Of a DNA stretch of 59,803 nt, positions 25,967 to 34,379 are shown in pieces. The DNA is from Bacteroidales bacterium M5 (GTDB lineage Bacteria > Bacteroidota > Bacteroidia > Bacteroidales > Muribaculaceae): contig LUJP01000076.1 in NCBI GenBank assembly GCA_001689535.1, forward strand, positions 1 through 59,803, in the 5' to 3' direction. Made by a program: the position numbers and the translations under genes. Below the pieces are notes generated by a model that worked only from the letters and a program-made list of their open reading frames with translations, had not been told where the DNA came from and ran no database searches. Each line of letters begins with the position of its first letter. The stretch's first letter is position 1.

Positions 25967-27733
25967 ATGAAAAATTTCTGGACAGGTTTCCTCGGCGCAC
26001 TCACCGGCGCCTGGCTTGCCATTGTGCTATCGTTTTTTACATTTCTGATTTTCATAGCCGTAATCGTAGCATCCGGCAGCAGTGATTCCCCCTCGAAAAA
26101 AATCAAGAAGGACACATTCCTTCATCTCAATATGTCGGGGGCGGTTGTTGACCGCGACCAGCCCGCGTCACTCATTGAAGGACTATACGGACAGACCGAA
26201 AATACCATAGCACTCGAAGATCTGCGCCTTGCGATTGAAACCGCAAAGTCCGACGACAAAATACGTGGTATCTTCCTTGAATGCAACAGCATCTCGGCCG
26301 GACTCGCCCAGACCCAGGCTATTCTCGATGCTCTTGCATCTTTCCGCGAGTCGGGAAAGCCTGTATATGCCTACTCCGACAACTATTCCCAGGGTGACTA
26401 CCTACTGGCATGCGGTGCCGACAGCATCTTCCTCAATCCCATAGGCATGGTCGACATCCACGGCCTCTCCTCGACCATTCTCTATTTCAAAGACCTTCTG
26501 GACAAACTCGGAGTAGAGGTACAGGTGGTAAAAGTGGGTACTTATAAAAGTGCTGTAGAGCCGTTCATTCTCAATGATATTTCCGAGGCCAACCGCGAAC
26601 AGACTCTTCACTTCCTCTCCCGCATCTGGGGTACACTCAAATCGAGAATTGCCGATTCACGTGGCGTTCCTGCCGATTCAGTCAACGCCTGGGCCGACTC
26701 CTTTACTTTCGCAAAAGCTGCCGATACATACGTAAACAACAAGATAGTGGACCGTCTGGTCTACCGTCATGAAATGGACTCCGTGCTTCTGGAAGGCACC
26801 GATATGGAAAAGCCCAGACTTATAAGTCTTGACGACTACTGTGCCACATCAGCCGTTAAGAATGCCATGAGCCCTAAAGGGAGCAAGAAGATTGCCGTTC
26901 TTTATGCTCTCGGCGACATCACCGAGGACGGTGAAGACGGTATTGCCTCATCACGCCTCGTGCCTCAGATTCTTGACCTCGCGAAGGATGATGACGTTGA
27001 CGGCCTGATACTGCGCGTGAACTCCGGCGGAGGAAGCGCATTTGCTTCCGAACAGATTTGGGAGGCCCTGCAGCAGTTCAAAGCCCTTACAGGGAAACCA
27101 TTCTATGTGTCCATGGGCGATGTAGCCGCTTCAGGAGGATATTATATCTCATGCGGCGCCGACCGTATTTACGCTGAACCGCTCACCCTCACCGGCTCCA
27201 TCGGCATCTTCGGACTCATTCCCAACGCCCAGAAGCTGCTCAACGATAAACTCGGAGTGCATACAGCAACTGTAGCCACCAATACCGGTACATTCCCCGA
27301 ACTGTTCAAACCCATGCCTGCACCGCAGCGCGAGGCCATGCAGGGTTACGTGAACCGCGGCTACAAACTCTTTGCCGAGCGCTGTGCCGCCGGACGCCAT
27401 CTCCCGGTGGATTCCATATATGCCATTGCGCAGGGCCGTGTATGGGACGGTGCGAGCGCTCACGAGATAGGCCTTGTAGACAAAATGGGAGGCCTTCAGC
27501 TCGCCATCAGCGATATGGCCGCCGAACTTGATGCCGCCGACGATTACCGTGTGGTGCCCTATCCGGACAACTCCGACAACATCTGGGCTCAGGTGAGATC
27601 TCTCCGTAAAAACATCGAGACCCGAATTGTGAGCAAGCAACTCGGTGCCGCTGCCGATTACTATTTCAAGCTTCGCGCCGTGGCGGAAATGAGCCCGCTT
27701 CAGTGCCGAATGGAAATTATGATGATGGAATAA
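25967..27733 (+). CDS. sppA: Signal peptide peptidase SppA, 67-kDa type
   Basis: This 588-residue membrane protease degrades signal peptides left in the inner membrane after secretion. A single N-terminal membrane anchor (residues about 8-38) is followed by two tandem SppA domains. The Ser/Lys dyad is divided between them: Lys194 (KVGTYKSAVEPF) in the first domain and Ser389 (DVAASGGYY) in the second. This is the arrangement of the E. coli double-length enzyme. It is expected to assemble as a bowl-shaped tetramer on the periplasmic side. lpxK follows after 76 bp. Confidence 0.96.
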   Translation: MKNFWTGFLGALTGAWLAIVLSFFTFLIFIAVIVASGSSDSPSKKIKKDTFLHLNMSGAVVDRDQPASLIEGLYGQTENTIALEDLRLAIETAKSDDKIRGIFLECNSISAGLAQTQAILDALASFRESGKPVYAYSDNYSQGDYLLACGADSIFLNPIGMVDIHGLSSTILYFKDLLDKLGVEVQVVKVGTYKSAVEPFILNDISEANREQTLHFLSRIWGTLKSRIADSRGVPADSVNAWADSFTFAKAADTYVNNKIVDRLVYRHEMDSVLLEGTDMEKPRLISLDDYCATSAVKNAMSPKGSKKIAVLYALGDITEDGEDGIASSRLVPQILDLAKDDDVDGLILRVNSGGGSAFASEQIWEALQQFKALTGKPFYVSMGDVAASGGYYISCGADRIYAEPLTLTGSIGIFGLIPNAQKLLNDKLGVHTATVATNTGTFPELFKPMPAPQREAMQGYVNRGYKLFAERCAAGRHLPVDSIYAIAQGRVWDGASAHEIGLVDKMGGLQLAISDMAAELDAADDYRVVPYPDNSDNIWAQVRSLRKNIETRIVSKQLGAAADYYFKLRAVAEMSPLQCRMEIMMME

Positions 27734-27809
27734 AATTACTCTCCCGATCAAGGATCTTCCGAATGCGAAGTTTTCATTAATCGGGGGCTTATGCTGATAT
27801 ATAAGCGCC

Positions 27810-28907
27810 ATGGCTAAGAGAAATCTGCTGTCGTTCCTTATTCTTTACCCGGTCAGTAAAATCTACGGCTGGGTAATGTCGGTACGTAACGTGATGTTCA
27901 ACCATGGCATATTTCTGAAGCAGAAAAAATTCGACATTCCGATAATTGTGGTCGGCAATCTCTCCATGGGAGGTTCGGGCAAAACTCCGCATACGGAATA
28001 CATAGTGGAGTCATTATGCTCCAGATACAACATCGGTGTCCTTAGCCGTGGCTATAAACGCAAGACCAAAGGTTTTGTCCTTGCAACGGAACACAGCACC
28101 CCCGACACCATCGGCGACGAACCGTATCAGATCTACCGGAAATTCCGGGAACGCGGAGTTACCGTAGCCGTGTGCGAGAACAGAGTGAAAGGCATCGAGG
28201 CCATGCGCGAGGCCAATCCCTCGCTTAACCTGCTGGTGCTCGATGACGCTTTCCAGCACCGTTACGTGAAGCCAACCATCTCTGTGGTGCTCATGGAGCG
28301 CAACCGACCGGCTTTCCTAGACCACCTTCTGCCCTTTGGACGCCTCCGCGAGCCAATGTCGGCTCTGAACCGCGCCGACATAGTGGTTGTAACGAAATGT
28401 CCCAAGGAAATGAAGCCGATGGACTGCCGCATATTCAAAGAGCGTCTCGAACTCTTCAAATACCAGCAGCTCTACTTCACAGGCTACAACTATGAGAAGC
28501 CTGTGCCCCTCTTCGAGTCAGCCCCTTCCGATCCGGGGCTTGAGACTCTGGAACCGGAGGACACCATTCTAGCTGTAACCGGCGTGGCCAATCCAAAGCC
28601 TTTTGCCAGATATGTAAGAAGCTTCGGAGCCAAATTCAAGATCAAGCGTTTCTCCGACCACCATCATTTCACCCACTCCGACATGGACAGTATCCTTGAG
28701 AAGTTCAACTCCATGCCCGGACGGCGAAAGCTCCTCCTTACCACCGAAAAAGACGCCGTAAGGCTTATGAACAATCCTTATTTCCCTCACCAGCTCAGAA
28801 AATACGCATATTATATTCCCATAAAAGTAGACCTGATGTATTCCGAGGGACCGGATCTGAAGGAGACTATCGAAAGAATGATCCGCACAAGCCGTGCTCT
28901 TTCATAA
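27810..28907 (+). CDS. lpxK: Tetraacyldisaccharide 4'-kinase
   Basis: This 365-residue inner-membrane enzyme adds the 4'-phosphate to the lipid A precursor. It has an N-terminal hydrophobic helix with basic residues, and a P-loop near residue 50 (VGNLSMGGSGKTPHTEYI). The conserved LDDAFQHR and STTEKDAV-like segment (LLTTEKDAVRL) follow. Length and order match Bacteroidetes LpxK. It shows that the organism makes lipid A. A purine nucleoside phosphorylase gene follows after 70 bp. Confidence 0.96.
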   Translation: MAKRNLLSFLILYPVSKIYGWVMSVRNVMFNHGIFLKQKKFDIPIIVVGNLSMGGSGKTPHTEYIVESLCSRYNIGVLSRGYKRKTKGFVLATEHSTPDTIGDEPYQIYRKFRERGVTVAVCENRVKGIEAMREANPSLNLLVLDDAFQHRYVKPTISVVLMERNRPAFLDHLLPFGRLREPMSALNRADIVVVTKCPKEMKPMDCRIFKERLELFKYQQLYFTGYNYEKPVPLFESAPSDPGLETLEPEDTILAVTGVANPKPFARYVRSFGAKFKIKRFSDHHHFTHSDMDSILEKFNSMPGRRKLLLTTEKDAVRLMNNPYFPHQLRKYAYYIPIKVDLMYSEGPDLKETIERMIRTSRALS

Positions 28908-28977
28908 GGGCGGAGATGCAACATAAGTTCCTCCCCGTTTGTTAAATAAGACGTAAAATCCTAACCTCATAACCGAA

Positions 28978-29793
28978 ATGATAGAAAAAATCCAACAGAC
29001 AGCTGACTATATCAAAAACAAAATAGGTCCGATGCCCCGCACGGCCATTATCCTCGGAACCGGCCTTGGCGCACTCGTGGACCATATCACCGACCAGGTG
29101 AAACTGCCCTACACCGAGATTCCGAACTTCCCCGTATCCACCGTGGAGGGACACTCGGGCAACCTCATATTCGGCAAACTCGGTAACAAGCCGGTCATGG
29201 CAATGCAGGGACGTTTCCACTACTATGAAGGCTATGATATGAAGGAGGTGACTTTCCCGGTGCGCGTGATGAAGGCCCTCGGCATCGACACCCTTTTCGT
29301 AAGCAATGCAGCCGGCGGAATGAACAAGGAATTCCGCGTGGGCGACATCATGATAATCACCGACCACATTAACCTCTTCCCCGAGAATCCCCTGCGCGGT
29401 AAGAACGACGACCGCCTGGGTCCGCGCTTCCCGGCAATGACCAAAGCCTACGATCACGATCTTGTGGCTCTCGCCGACAAAATCGCGGCTGAGAAAGGCA
29501 TACGCGTGATGCACGGAGTATATGTAGGCACTCAGGGCCCCACCTTCGAGACACCCGCCGAATATGAGTATTTCAGAATAATCGGAGGTGATGCCGTAGG
29601 AATGTCGACCGTTCCCGAAGTGATTGTGGCCAACCACGCAGGTATAAAGGTGTTCGGCGTATCAGTGATCACTGATCTCGGCGGAAAGGAAGTGATGGAT
29701 GTCCCCACTCACGAGGAGGTGCAGAAAGCCGCCATGGAGGCCCAGCCGAGAATGATGGAAATAATGCGTGAGCTTGTGGAGCGCGCAGAGTGA
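28978..29793 (+). CDS. Purine nucleoside phosphorylase (trimeric, PNP I type)
   Basis: This 271-residue cytoplasmic enzyme splits guanosine and inosine with phosphate into base and ribose 1-phosphate for purine salvage. Features include ILGTGLGALVD for phosphate binding, VEGHSGNLIFGK with the active-site His, FVSNAAGGMN, and the base-binding DAVGMSTVPEV and VITDLGG stretches. It resembles the mammalian/PunA trimeric class rather than the hexameric DeoD class. thiL follows 21 bp later. Confidence 0.95.
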   Translation: MIEKIQQTADYIKNKIGPMPRTAIILGTGLGALVDHITDQVKLPYTEIPNFPVSTVEGHSGNLIFGKLGNKPVMAMQGRFHYYEGYDMKEVTFPVRVMKALGIDTLFVSNAAGGMNKEFRVGDIMIITDHINLFPENPLRGKNDDRLGPRFPAMTKAYDHDLVALADKIAAEKGIRVMHGVYVGTQGPTFETPAEYEYFRIIGGDAVGMSTVPEVIVANHAGIKVFGVSVITDLGGKEVMDVPTHEEVQKAAMEAQPRMMEIMRELVERAE

Positions 29794-29814
29794 AAACCTT
29801 CGTCAGTAACAACA

Positions 29815-30870
29815 ATGAGCCAGGAAACAGAAATTTCGTCAATCGGCGAGTTCGGCCTTATCGACCGTCTGACGACAGGAATCGAACCTGTAAATAAATC
29901 CACCATAACGGGTGTGGGCGACGACTGCGCCGTGGCGCGTTATCCCCAGACCGATGTTCTGGTCACCACCGACATGCTCCTTGAGGGAGTGCATTTCGAC
30001 CTCACCTACGTTCCTCTCAAGCATCTTGGCTACAAAGCCGCTGTGGTCAACTTCTCGGATATCTACGCCATGAACGGCACCCCGAGGCAGATTACCGTGG
30101 GTCTTGCCGTTTCTTCGCGTTTCACCGTCGAGCACATGGAGCAGCTTTACGCCGGCATCAGGCTTGCATGCAATGTATATGGCGTGGATCTGGTGGGCGG
30201 CGACACCACGGCTTCGCGTTCGGGCCTTGTGATAAGCATCACCTGTATAGGCGATGTTGAGCCAGACAAAGCCGTGAAACGCTCCGGAGCTAAAGACACC
30301 GACCTGATTTGCGTAAGCGGTGACCTCGGCGCAGCCTATATGGGTCTGCAGCTGCTTGAAAGGGAAAAAATGGCATCGGCCGGAAACAAGGATTTCGTGC
30401 CTGAATTCGGCGGAAAAGAGTATCTGATAGAGCGGCAGCTCAAGCCCGAAGCACGGCGCGATATCGTAGAAGCACTGGCCAAAGCCGGTATCACCCCCAC
30501 ATCGATGATCGACATCAGCGACGGCCTTTCCTCCGAACTCATCCATATATGCAAGGAAAGCAACACAGGATGCCGTATTTACGAAGACCGCATACCCATC
30601 GACTATCAGACTGCCGTAATGGCCGAGGAACTGGGAATGAATCTGGTGACCGCCGCTCTCAACGGAGGCGAGGATTACGAACTTCTTTTCACCGTTCCGC
30701 TCCACCAGCATGACGCCGTCAGCAAAATCGAAGGCGTGAAAGTCATCGGCCATATCACCAAGCCCGAGCTTGGCACGGCAATGATTACTCGCGACGGCGC
30801 CGAGATGCCCCTCCGCGCCCAGGGCTTCAACCACATGTCGGCCGACAACGCCGAACAGCCCACCGCCTGA
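29815..30870 (+). CDS. thiL: Thiamine-monophosphate kinase
   Basis: This 351-residue enzyme makes thiamine diphosphate from thiamine monophosphate and ATP. The AIR-synthase-like fold is clear: TGVGDDCAVARY near residue 33, TTDMLLEGVHFDL, and the metal-binding VDLVGGDTTAS and MIDISDGLSSELIH segments, ending with ALNGGEDYELLFTV. The length is typical. No TPP riboswitch is seen before it, so it is probably expressed from the upstream gene's transcript. It ends at a strong hairpin terminator. Confidence 0.95.
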   Translation: MSQETEISSIGEFGLIDRLTTGIEPVNKSTITGVGDDCAVARYPQTDVLVTTDMLLEGVHFDLTYVPLKHLGYKAAVVNFSDIYAMNGTPRQITVGLAVSSRFTVEHMEQLYAGIRLACNVYGVDLVGGDTTASRSGLVISITCIGDVEPDKAVKRSGAKDTDLICVSGDLGAAYMGLQLLEREKMASAGNKDFVPEFGGKEYLIERQLKPEARRDIVEALAKAGITPTSMIDISDGLSSELIHICKESNTGCRIYEDRIPIDYQTAVMAEELGMNLVTAALNGGEDYELLFTVPLHQHDAVSKIEGVKVIGHITKPELGTAMITRDGAEMPLRAQGFNHMSADNAEQPTA

Positions 30871-30904
30871 AATCACCCTCTCCCCTGATAAATCCACAAC
30901 TAAC

Positions 30905-30939
30905 AAAACGATGCATCATTCCCCATGATGTATCGTTTT
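30905..30939 (+). terminator. Rho-independent terminator after thiL
   Basis: A 15-bp stem, AAAACGATGCATCAT at 30905-30919 with ATGATGTATCGTTTT at 30925-30939 (one G-T pair), closes a 5-base loop and runs into a T-rich tail. It lies 35 bp after the thiL stop codon. Confidence 0.85.
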
Positions 30940-31016
30940 TGTTGTTTTAATATGATTTTTTTAAATGATCTCCGACGGCCGGAGGCCGACGTTCCCAGGC
31001 TGAAGCGTCATGGAGC

Positions 31017-32321
31017 GTGATGTCCCCATCGACGTTGAACTGTGGCGATAAGGATATCGCACTCCATATTTTGGGCGGAGTGTCGTTAATTATGGCAGCG
31101 GCTTGCAGTAGCGATAATCCGTCGGAGGAACCTCCAATAGTGGAAAACGAAGAACAGCCCATTCCAGGGGAAGATGACAGATTCGCACCTCTGGTGAAAC
31201 TGGAGCTGAATGAGAGCCAGCAGCAACTGTCGGATGCAACAAACCGATTCGGTATTTCAATGTGGAATATCATTGAAGGAGATGCTGAATCAAAGGATGG
31301 CAACACATTGTTTTCGCCTCTCAGCTTGCGAACCGCCCTGTCGATGCTCGCCAATGGAGCGGAGGGCGTAACTCGCACTCAGCTGCTTGAACTTCTTGCC
31401 GGAAAAGAATCGGCGGCTACCGTAGAGAGTCTTAATAACTTCAACAAGGATTTTTCGGCAGCTCTTACTAAAGTTGATGAAAAAGCCCAGGTGAATCTCG
31501 CCAACGGCCTCTGGATTGACAAAACAATCGCGGCCAATTCCGCTTTCACAAGTGCTCTCAAAGGATTGTATGATGTGGAATCGGTAGCATTCGAAAAAGG
31601 CACCGAGCAGTCGCAGGAGAGTATAAACAAGTGGATATCCGACAATACCGACGGACTTATCCCGCAATTCTTCGATACTCCTCCAACAAGTGATATCGTA
31701 CTTGCAAACGCCTTATACTTCGGATCGGAATGGACCTATAAGTTTAATCCGGAGAATACGCAAGACGGTTATTTCACCAATGCCGACGGCACCAGGAGCG
31801 AAGTGAAAATGATGGCGCAAACCGTTGTTACTTCACTGAGCAAAACCGCCAACTTTGAAAAAATCACTCTCCCCTACGGAAACAGGGGGTTCGCCATGGA
31901 GATTCTCATTCCTGTGAATGCTGAAAATGCAGTTGATTTTTCGGGAGCTTTTGAGGAGGAGGAGGGCGAGACATCAGCCTACGAAATCAACCTCAAAATG
32001 CCGCGTTTCAGCTGTGAGTCTGAATTGAAAGCAAACAATATTCTGGCTGCATTGGGTTTTGACAAGATTGTGGGCGAGGATGGCGATTACTCAGGCATTA
32101 CCGATGAAGCCGCCAGTCTGTTCACCGAAATCATCCAGAAAAATAAGATAGAGGTTGACGAAAAGGGCACGCGGGCAGCCTCAACCACCGTTGTAATGGA
32201 AATGTCGGAAGGTCAGGTTTTAGAAAAAACCGACATTACCATAGACCGTCCGTTTGCATTCGCTATACGCGAGACAAGCAGCGGCGCCATACTTTTCATG
32301 GGTAAAGTAAACAAACTTTAA
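31017..32321 (+). CDS. Serpin-family lipoprotein (protease inhibitor)
   Basis: This 434-residue protein is a serpin with a lipobox ahead of the fold (LIMAAAC, Cys near residue 30), so it should be lipid-anchored and exposed. The serpin body is clear from FGISMWNIIE through NTLFSPLSLRTALSMLANGA and FGSEWTYKFNPENT. The hinge is EVDEKGTRAASTTVV with small residues at P12-P9, the pattern of inhibitory serpins. It is followed by the C-terminal signature DRPFAFAIRETSSGAILFMGKV. P1 falls about at Glu/Met, so the target protease cannot be named. The N-terminal region of the signal peptide is oddly charged, so the start codon is uncertain. It probably protects the cell from gut or competitor proteases. 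Confidence 0.9.
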   Translation: MMSPSTLNCGDKDIALHILGGVSLIMAAACSSDNPSEEPPIVENEEQPIPGEDDRFAPLVKLELNESQQQLSDATNRFGISMWNIIEGDAESKDGNTLFSPLSLRTALSMLANGAEGVTRTQLLELLAGKESAATVESLNNFNKDFSAALTKVDEKAQVNLANGLWIDKTIAANSAFTSALKGLYDVESVAFEKGTEQSQESINKWISDNTDGLIPQFFDTPPTSDIVLANALYFGSEWTYKFNPENTQDGYFTNADGTRSEVKMMAQTVVTSLSKTANFEKITLPYGNRGFAMEILIPVNAENAVDFSGAFEEEEGETSAYEINLKMPRFSCESELKANNILAALGFDKIVGEDGDYSGITDEAASLFTEIIQKNKIEVDEKGTRAASTTVVMEMSEGQVLEKTDITIDRPFAFAIRETSSGAILFMGKVNKL

Positions 32322-32355
32322 TCACGTATAGACTCTGCAATTATTACCGATAGGA

Positions 32356-32391
32356 GGAAAAGGGGTGTCCGGTTCCGGATGCCTCTTTTTC
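32356..32391 (+). terminator. Terminator after the serpin gene
   Basis: A stem of about 14 pairs with wobble pairs (AAAAGGGGTGTCCGG against CCGGATGCCTCTTTTT) closes on TT and continues into a T-rich run. It lies about 35 bp after the serpin stop. Confidence 0.75.
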
Positions 32392-32454
32392 TTTTCCACA
32401 CTAGGAATCACTGAAGATTTTGCCGGAAATGGCGCGGGGAGACATTTTTTTATG

Positions 32455-32462
32455 TAAATTTG
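32455..32462 (+). promoter_or_regulatory. -7 box for nusB
   Basis: TAAATTTG matches the Bacteroidetes -7 consensus and is 32 bases before the nusB start codon. No good -33 TTTG is found at the right distance. Confidence 0.5.
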
Positions 32463-32494
32463 CAGCGTAAAACCACAAATAGAACATTAGAGTC

Positions 32495-33919
32495 ATGATA
32501 AATCGAGTTTTGATAAGAATCAAGGTAATACAGATTCTTTACAGCTATCTTCTGACGCAGAGCGATTTCCATATCGAATCTGCTCCCGAATCGGAGTCAC
32601 GCGACAAACGTTATGCCTATTCGCTTTATCTTGACTTGCTTTTGCTCATACTCCGCATTTCCGGCTTCCGTCTTGCCGGATCAGAAAAACTGGTAGGAGC
32701 AATTTCCGACAACAAATATCTTTCGGCAGGCAAAATGGTGCGTTCATTGTTCAGCGATGTCAACGTAAGATCCGTCATTTTCCGCCGTGCCGCCAATTCC
32801 GAGGCATTCAACGACGCTGCCCTTGCAATCTACAGCAAGATAACCCAGAGCGGAGCCTACCGCAGCTATATCCGCACCAAGGATCTTTCAATGAAGGACG
32901 ATGTGGCTTTCTGGGTGGTGATTATCCGCACCATTATGGAGAAAAGCCCCGAACTCACCGAGGCAGCCAGAAAGAATCCCGACTACACGATAGCCGGATA
33001 TGAGCACGCATTCAAAATGCTCATCTCAACCCTCGAGGGCTTCTCTGACACCCGCACAATGTTTATCGAGGCCCGCAATTCGCTCGAACGCTCCCTCGAC
33101 AAAGCACGTGAGCTTTATTTCTCGCTGCTTCTGCTTCCGATCGAACTCACGCGCCTGCAGGCTCGCCGCCTCGACAACGCCCGTCATAAATACCTGCCCA
33201 CTCCCGAGGATCTCAACCCCGACACCCGTTTCATCGACAACACGTTCATAGCCAGCCTCGAGGAATGTCCTGAGATGAAAGAATATCTCAAGAGCAATCC
33301 AATTTCATGGGACAACGGTTCGGAAACCCTCAAACTGCTTCTCGACAAAGTGCTGCAGAGCGATATCTATGCCGACTATATGGCAGCTCCCACCGTAAGC
33401 TACGCGGACGACTGCGATTTCTGGCGCTCGATAATCAAGAACGTAATCCTGCCTTCGGATATCCTTGCTGAAGCCATAGAATCGGAATCAGTCTACTGGA
33501 ACGACGACCTCGACATAATAGGCACATTCGTAATCAAGACCATAAAGCGGGCATCATCCAACCCCGGGACACCTATAACTCTCCTCCCCAAATTCAAGGA
33601 CGATGAAGACGCGCGCTTCGGCGGCGAGCTCTTTGTGGACACCGTAGAGAACTATGGCACCTACCGCAGCTACATCGACAAGTTTATCAACGAAAAGCAA
33701 TGGGATCCGGAGCGTCTGGCCTTCATGGACGTGATAATAATGTGCACTGCCATTTCGGAACTTCTCAACTTCCCTTCCATCCCGGTGCCCGTGACAATGA
33801 ACGAGTATATCGAGATTGCCAACTGCTACAGCACATCGAAAAGCGGCCAATTCATCAACGGAATACTCTTCTCCGTGATAAACTATCTGAAAAAGGAAGG
33901 AAAACTGCTGAAAAATTGA
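32495..33919 (+). CDS. nusB: Transcription antitermination factor NusB, enlarged by an internal duplication
   Basis: NusB binds boxA RNA with NusE/S10 and promotes antitermination of rRNA operons. The NusB core lies in the last 150 residues (AFMDVIIMCTAISELLNFPSIPVPVTMNEYIEIA and FINGILFSVINYLKKEGK). Bacteroides NusB proteins are about 308 residues. This one has 474. The excess is explained by a repeat of the N-terminal domain: QSGAYRSYIRTK...DDVAFWVVIIRTIM near residue 118 recurs as QSDIYADYMAAP...DDCDFWRSIIKNVIL near residue 286, about 168 residues apart. The start MINRVLIRIKVIQILYSYL is conserved. A short, -7-boxed promoter precedes it, and yajC follows. Confidence 0.9.
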   Translation: MINRVLIRIKVIQILYSYLLTQSDFHIESAPESESRDKRYAYSLYLDLLLLILRISGFRLAGSEKLVGAISDNKYLSAGKMVRSLFSDVNVRSVIFRRAANSEAFNDAALAIYSKITQSGAYRSYIRTKDLSMKDDVAFWVVIIRTIMEKSPELTEAARKNPDYTIAGYEHAFKMLISTLEGFSDTRTMFIEARNSLERSLDKARELYFSLLLLPIELTRLQARRLDNARHKYLPTPEDLNPDTRFIDNTFIASLEECPEMKEYLKSNPISWDNGSETLKLLLDKVLQSDIYADYMAAPTVSYADDCDFWRSIIKNVILPSDILAEAIESESVYWNDDLDIIGTFVIKTIKRASSNPGTPITLLPKFKDDEDARFGGELFVDTVENYGTYRSYIDKFINEKQWDPERLAFMDVIIMCTAISELLNFPSIPVPVTMNEYIEIANCYSTSKSGQFINGILFSVINYLKKEGKLLKN

Positions 33920-33930
33920 ATTAATAACAC

Positions 33931-33938
33931 TATATTTG
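33931..33938 (+). promoter_or_regulatory. -7 box for yajC
   Basis: TATATTTG matches the Bacteroidetes -7 consensus, 33 bases before the yajC start codon. The -33 element is not convincing. Confidence 0.4.
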
Positions 33939-33971
33939 CTGAACAAACAGTAATATAAACCCAATATCGAC

Positions 33972-34304
33972 ATGTACTCAATGATTCTTCTTCAGGCCGG
34001 TGACAATGCCGGACTCATGAACATCCTGATGATTGTAGCCATCATCGTAATATTCTATTTCTTTATGATTCGCCCCCAGCAGAAGAAGCAGAAAGAAATA
34101 AAGAAATTCCGCGAAAGCCTCACCGTGGGCTCAAACGTGGTTACCGCCGGAGGTATCTATGGCAAAATACGTAAGGTGCGCGACACCACATTCGATCTTG
34201 AAATCGCCCGCGACACCGTGATTTCAATCGACAAAGGCTCGGTTTATCCTTCGGCCATCGAAGCCCAGCAGGACGCCGACGCTGAGAAGAAAGCCAACAA
34301 CTGA
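33972..34304 (+). CDS. yajC: Preprotein translocase subunit YajC
   Basis: This 110-residue protein has one membrane helix (residues about 16-35: MNILMIVAIIVIFYFFMIRP). A basic QQKKQKEIKKF stretch follows, then the small soluble domain (VGSNVVTAGGIYGKIRKV). YajC associates with SecDF and assists Sec-dependent export. The order nusB-yajC-ybbR-coaE is a common Bacteroidales arrangement. A hairpin lies between this gene and the next. Confidence 0.93.
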   Translation: MYSMILLQAGDNAGLMNILMIVAIIVIFYFFMIRPQQKKQKEIKKFRESLTVGSNVVTAGGIYGKIRKVRDTTFDLEIARDTVISIDKGSVYPSAIEAQQDADAEKKANN

Positions 34305-34323
34305 TTTCTCTTAAATCTATCAT

Positions 34324-34361
34324 TTCAAGCCCGGACGGCAGGAAAGCCATTCGGGCTTGAA
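34324..34361 (+). terminator. Hairpin after yajC
   Basis: A perfect 10-bp stem (TTCAAGCCCG at 34324-34333, CGGGCTTGAA at 34352-34361) with an 18-base loop lies 20 bp after yajC and 19 bp before the ybbR-like gene. Only a weak T-run follows, so it may be a partial terminator or attenuator within the operon. Confidence 0.5.
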
Positions 34362-34379
34362 CTCTTAATCCTCCTAACC

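Noticed and set aside
29794..29814. TPP riboswitch before thiL
   Set aside because: Only 21 bases separate the two genes, too short for the element, and no conserved THI-box sequence is present.
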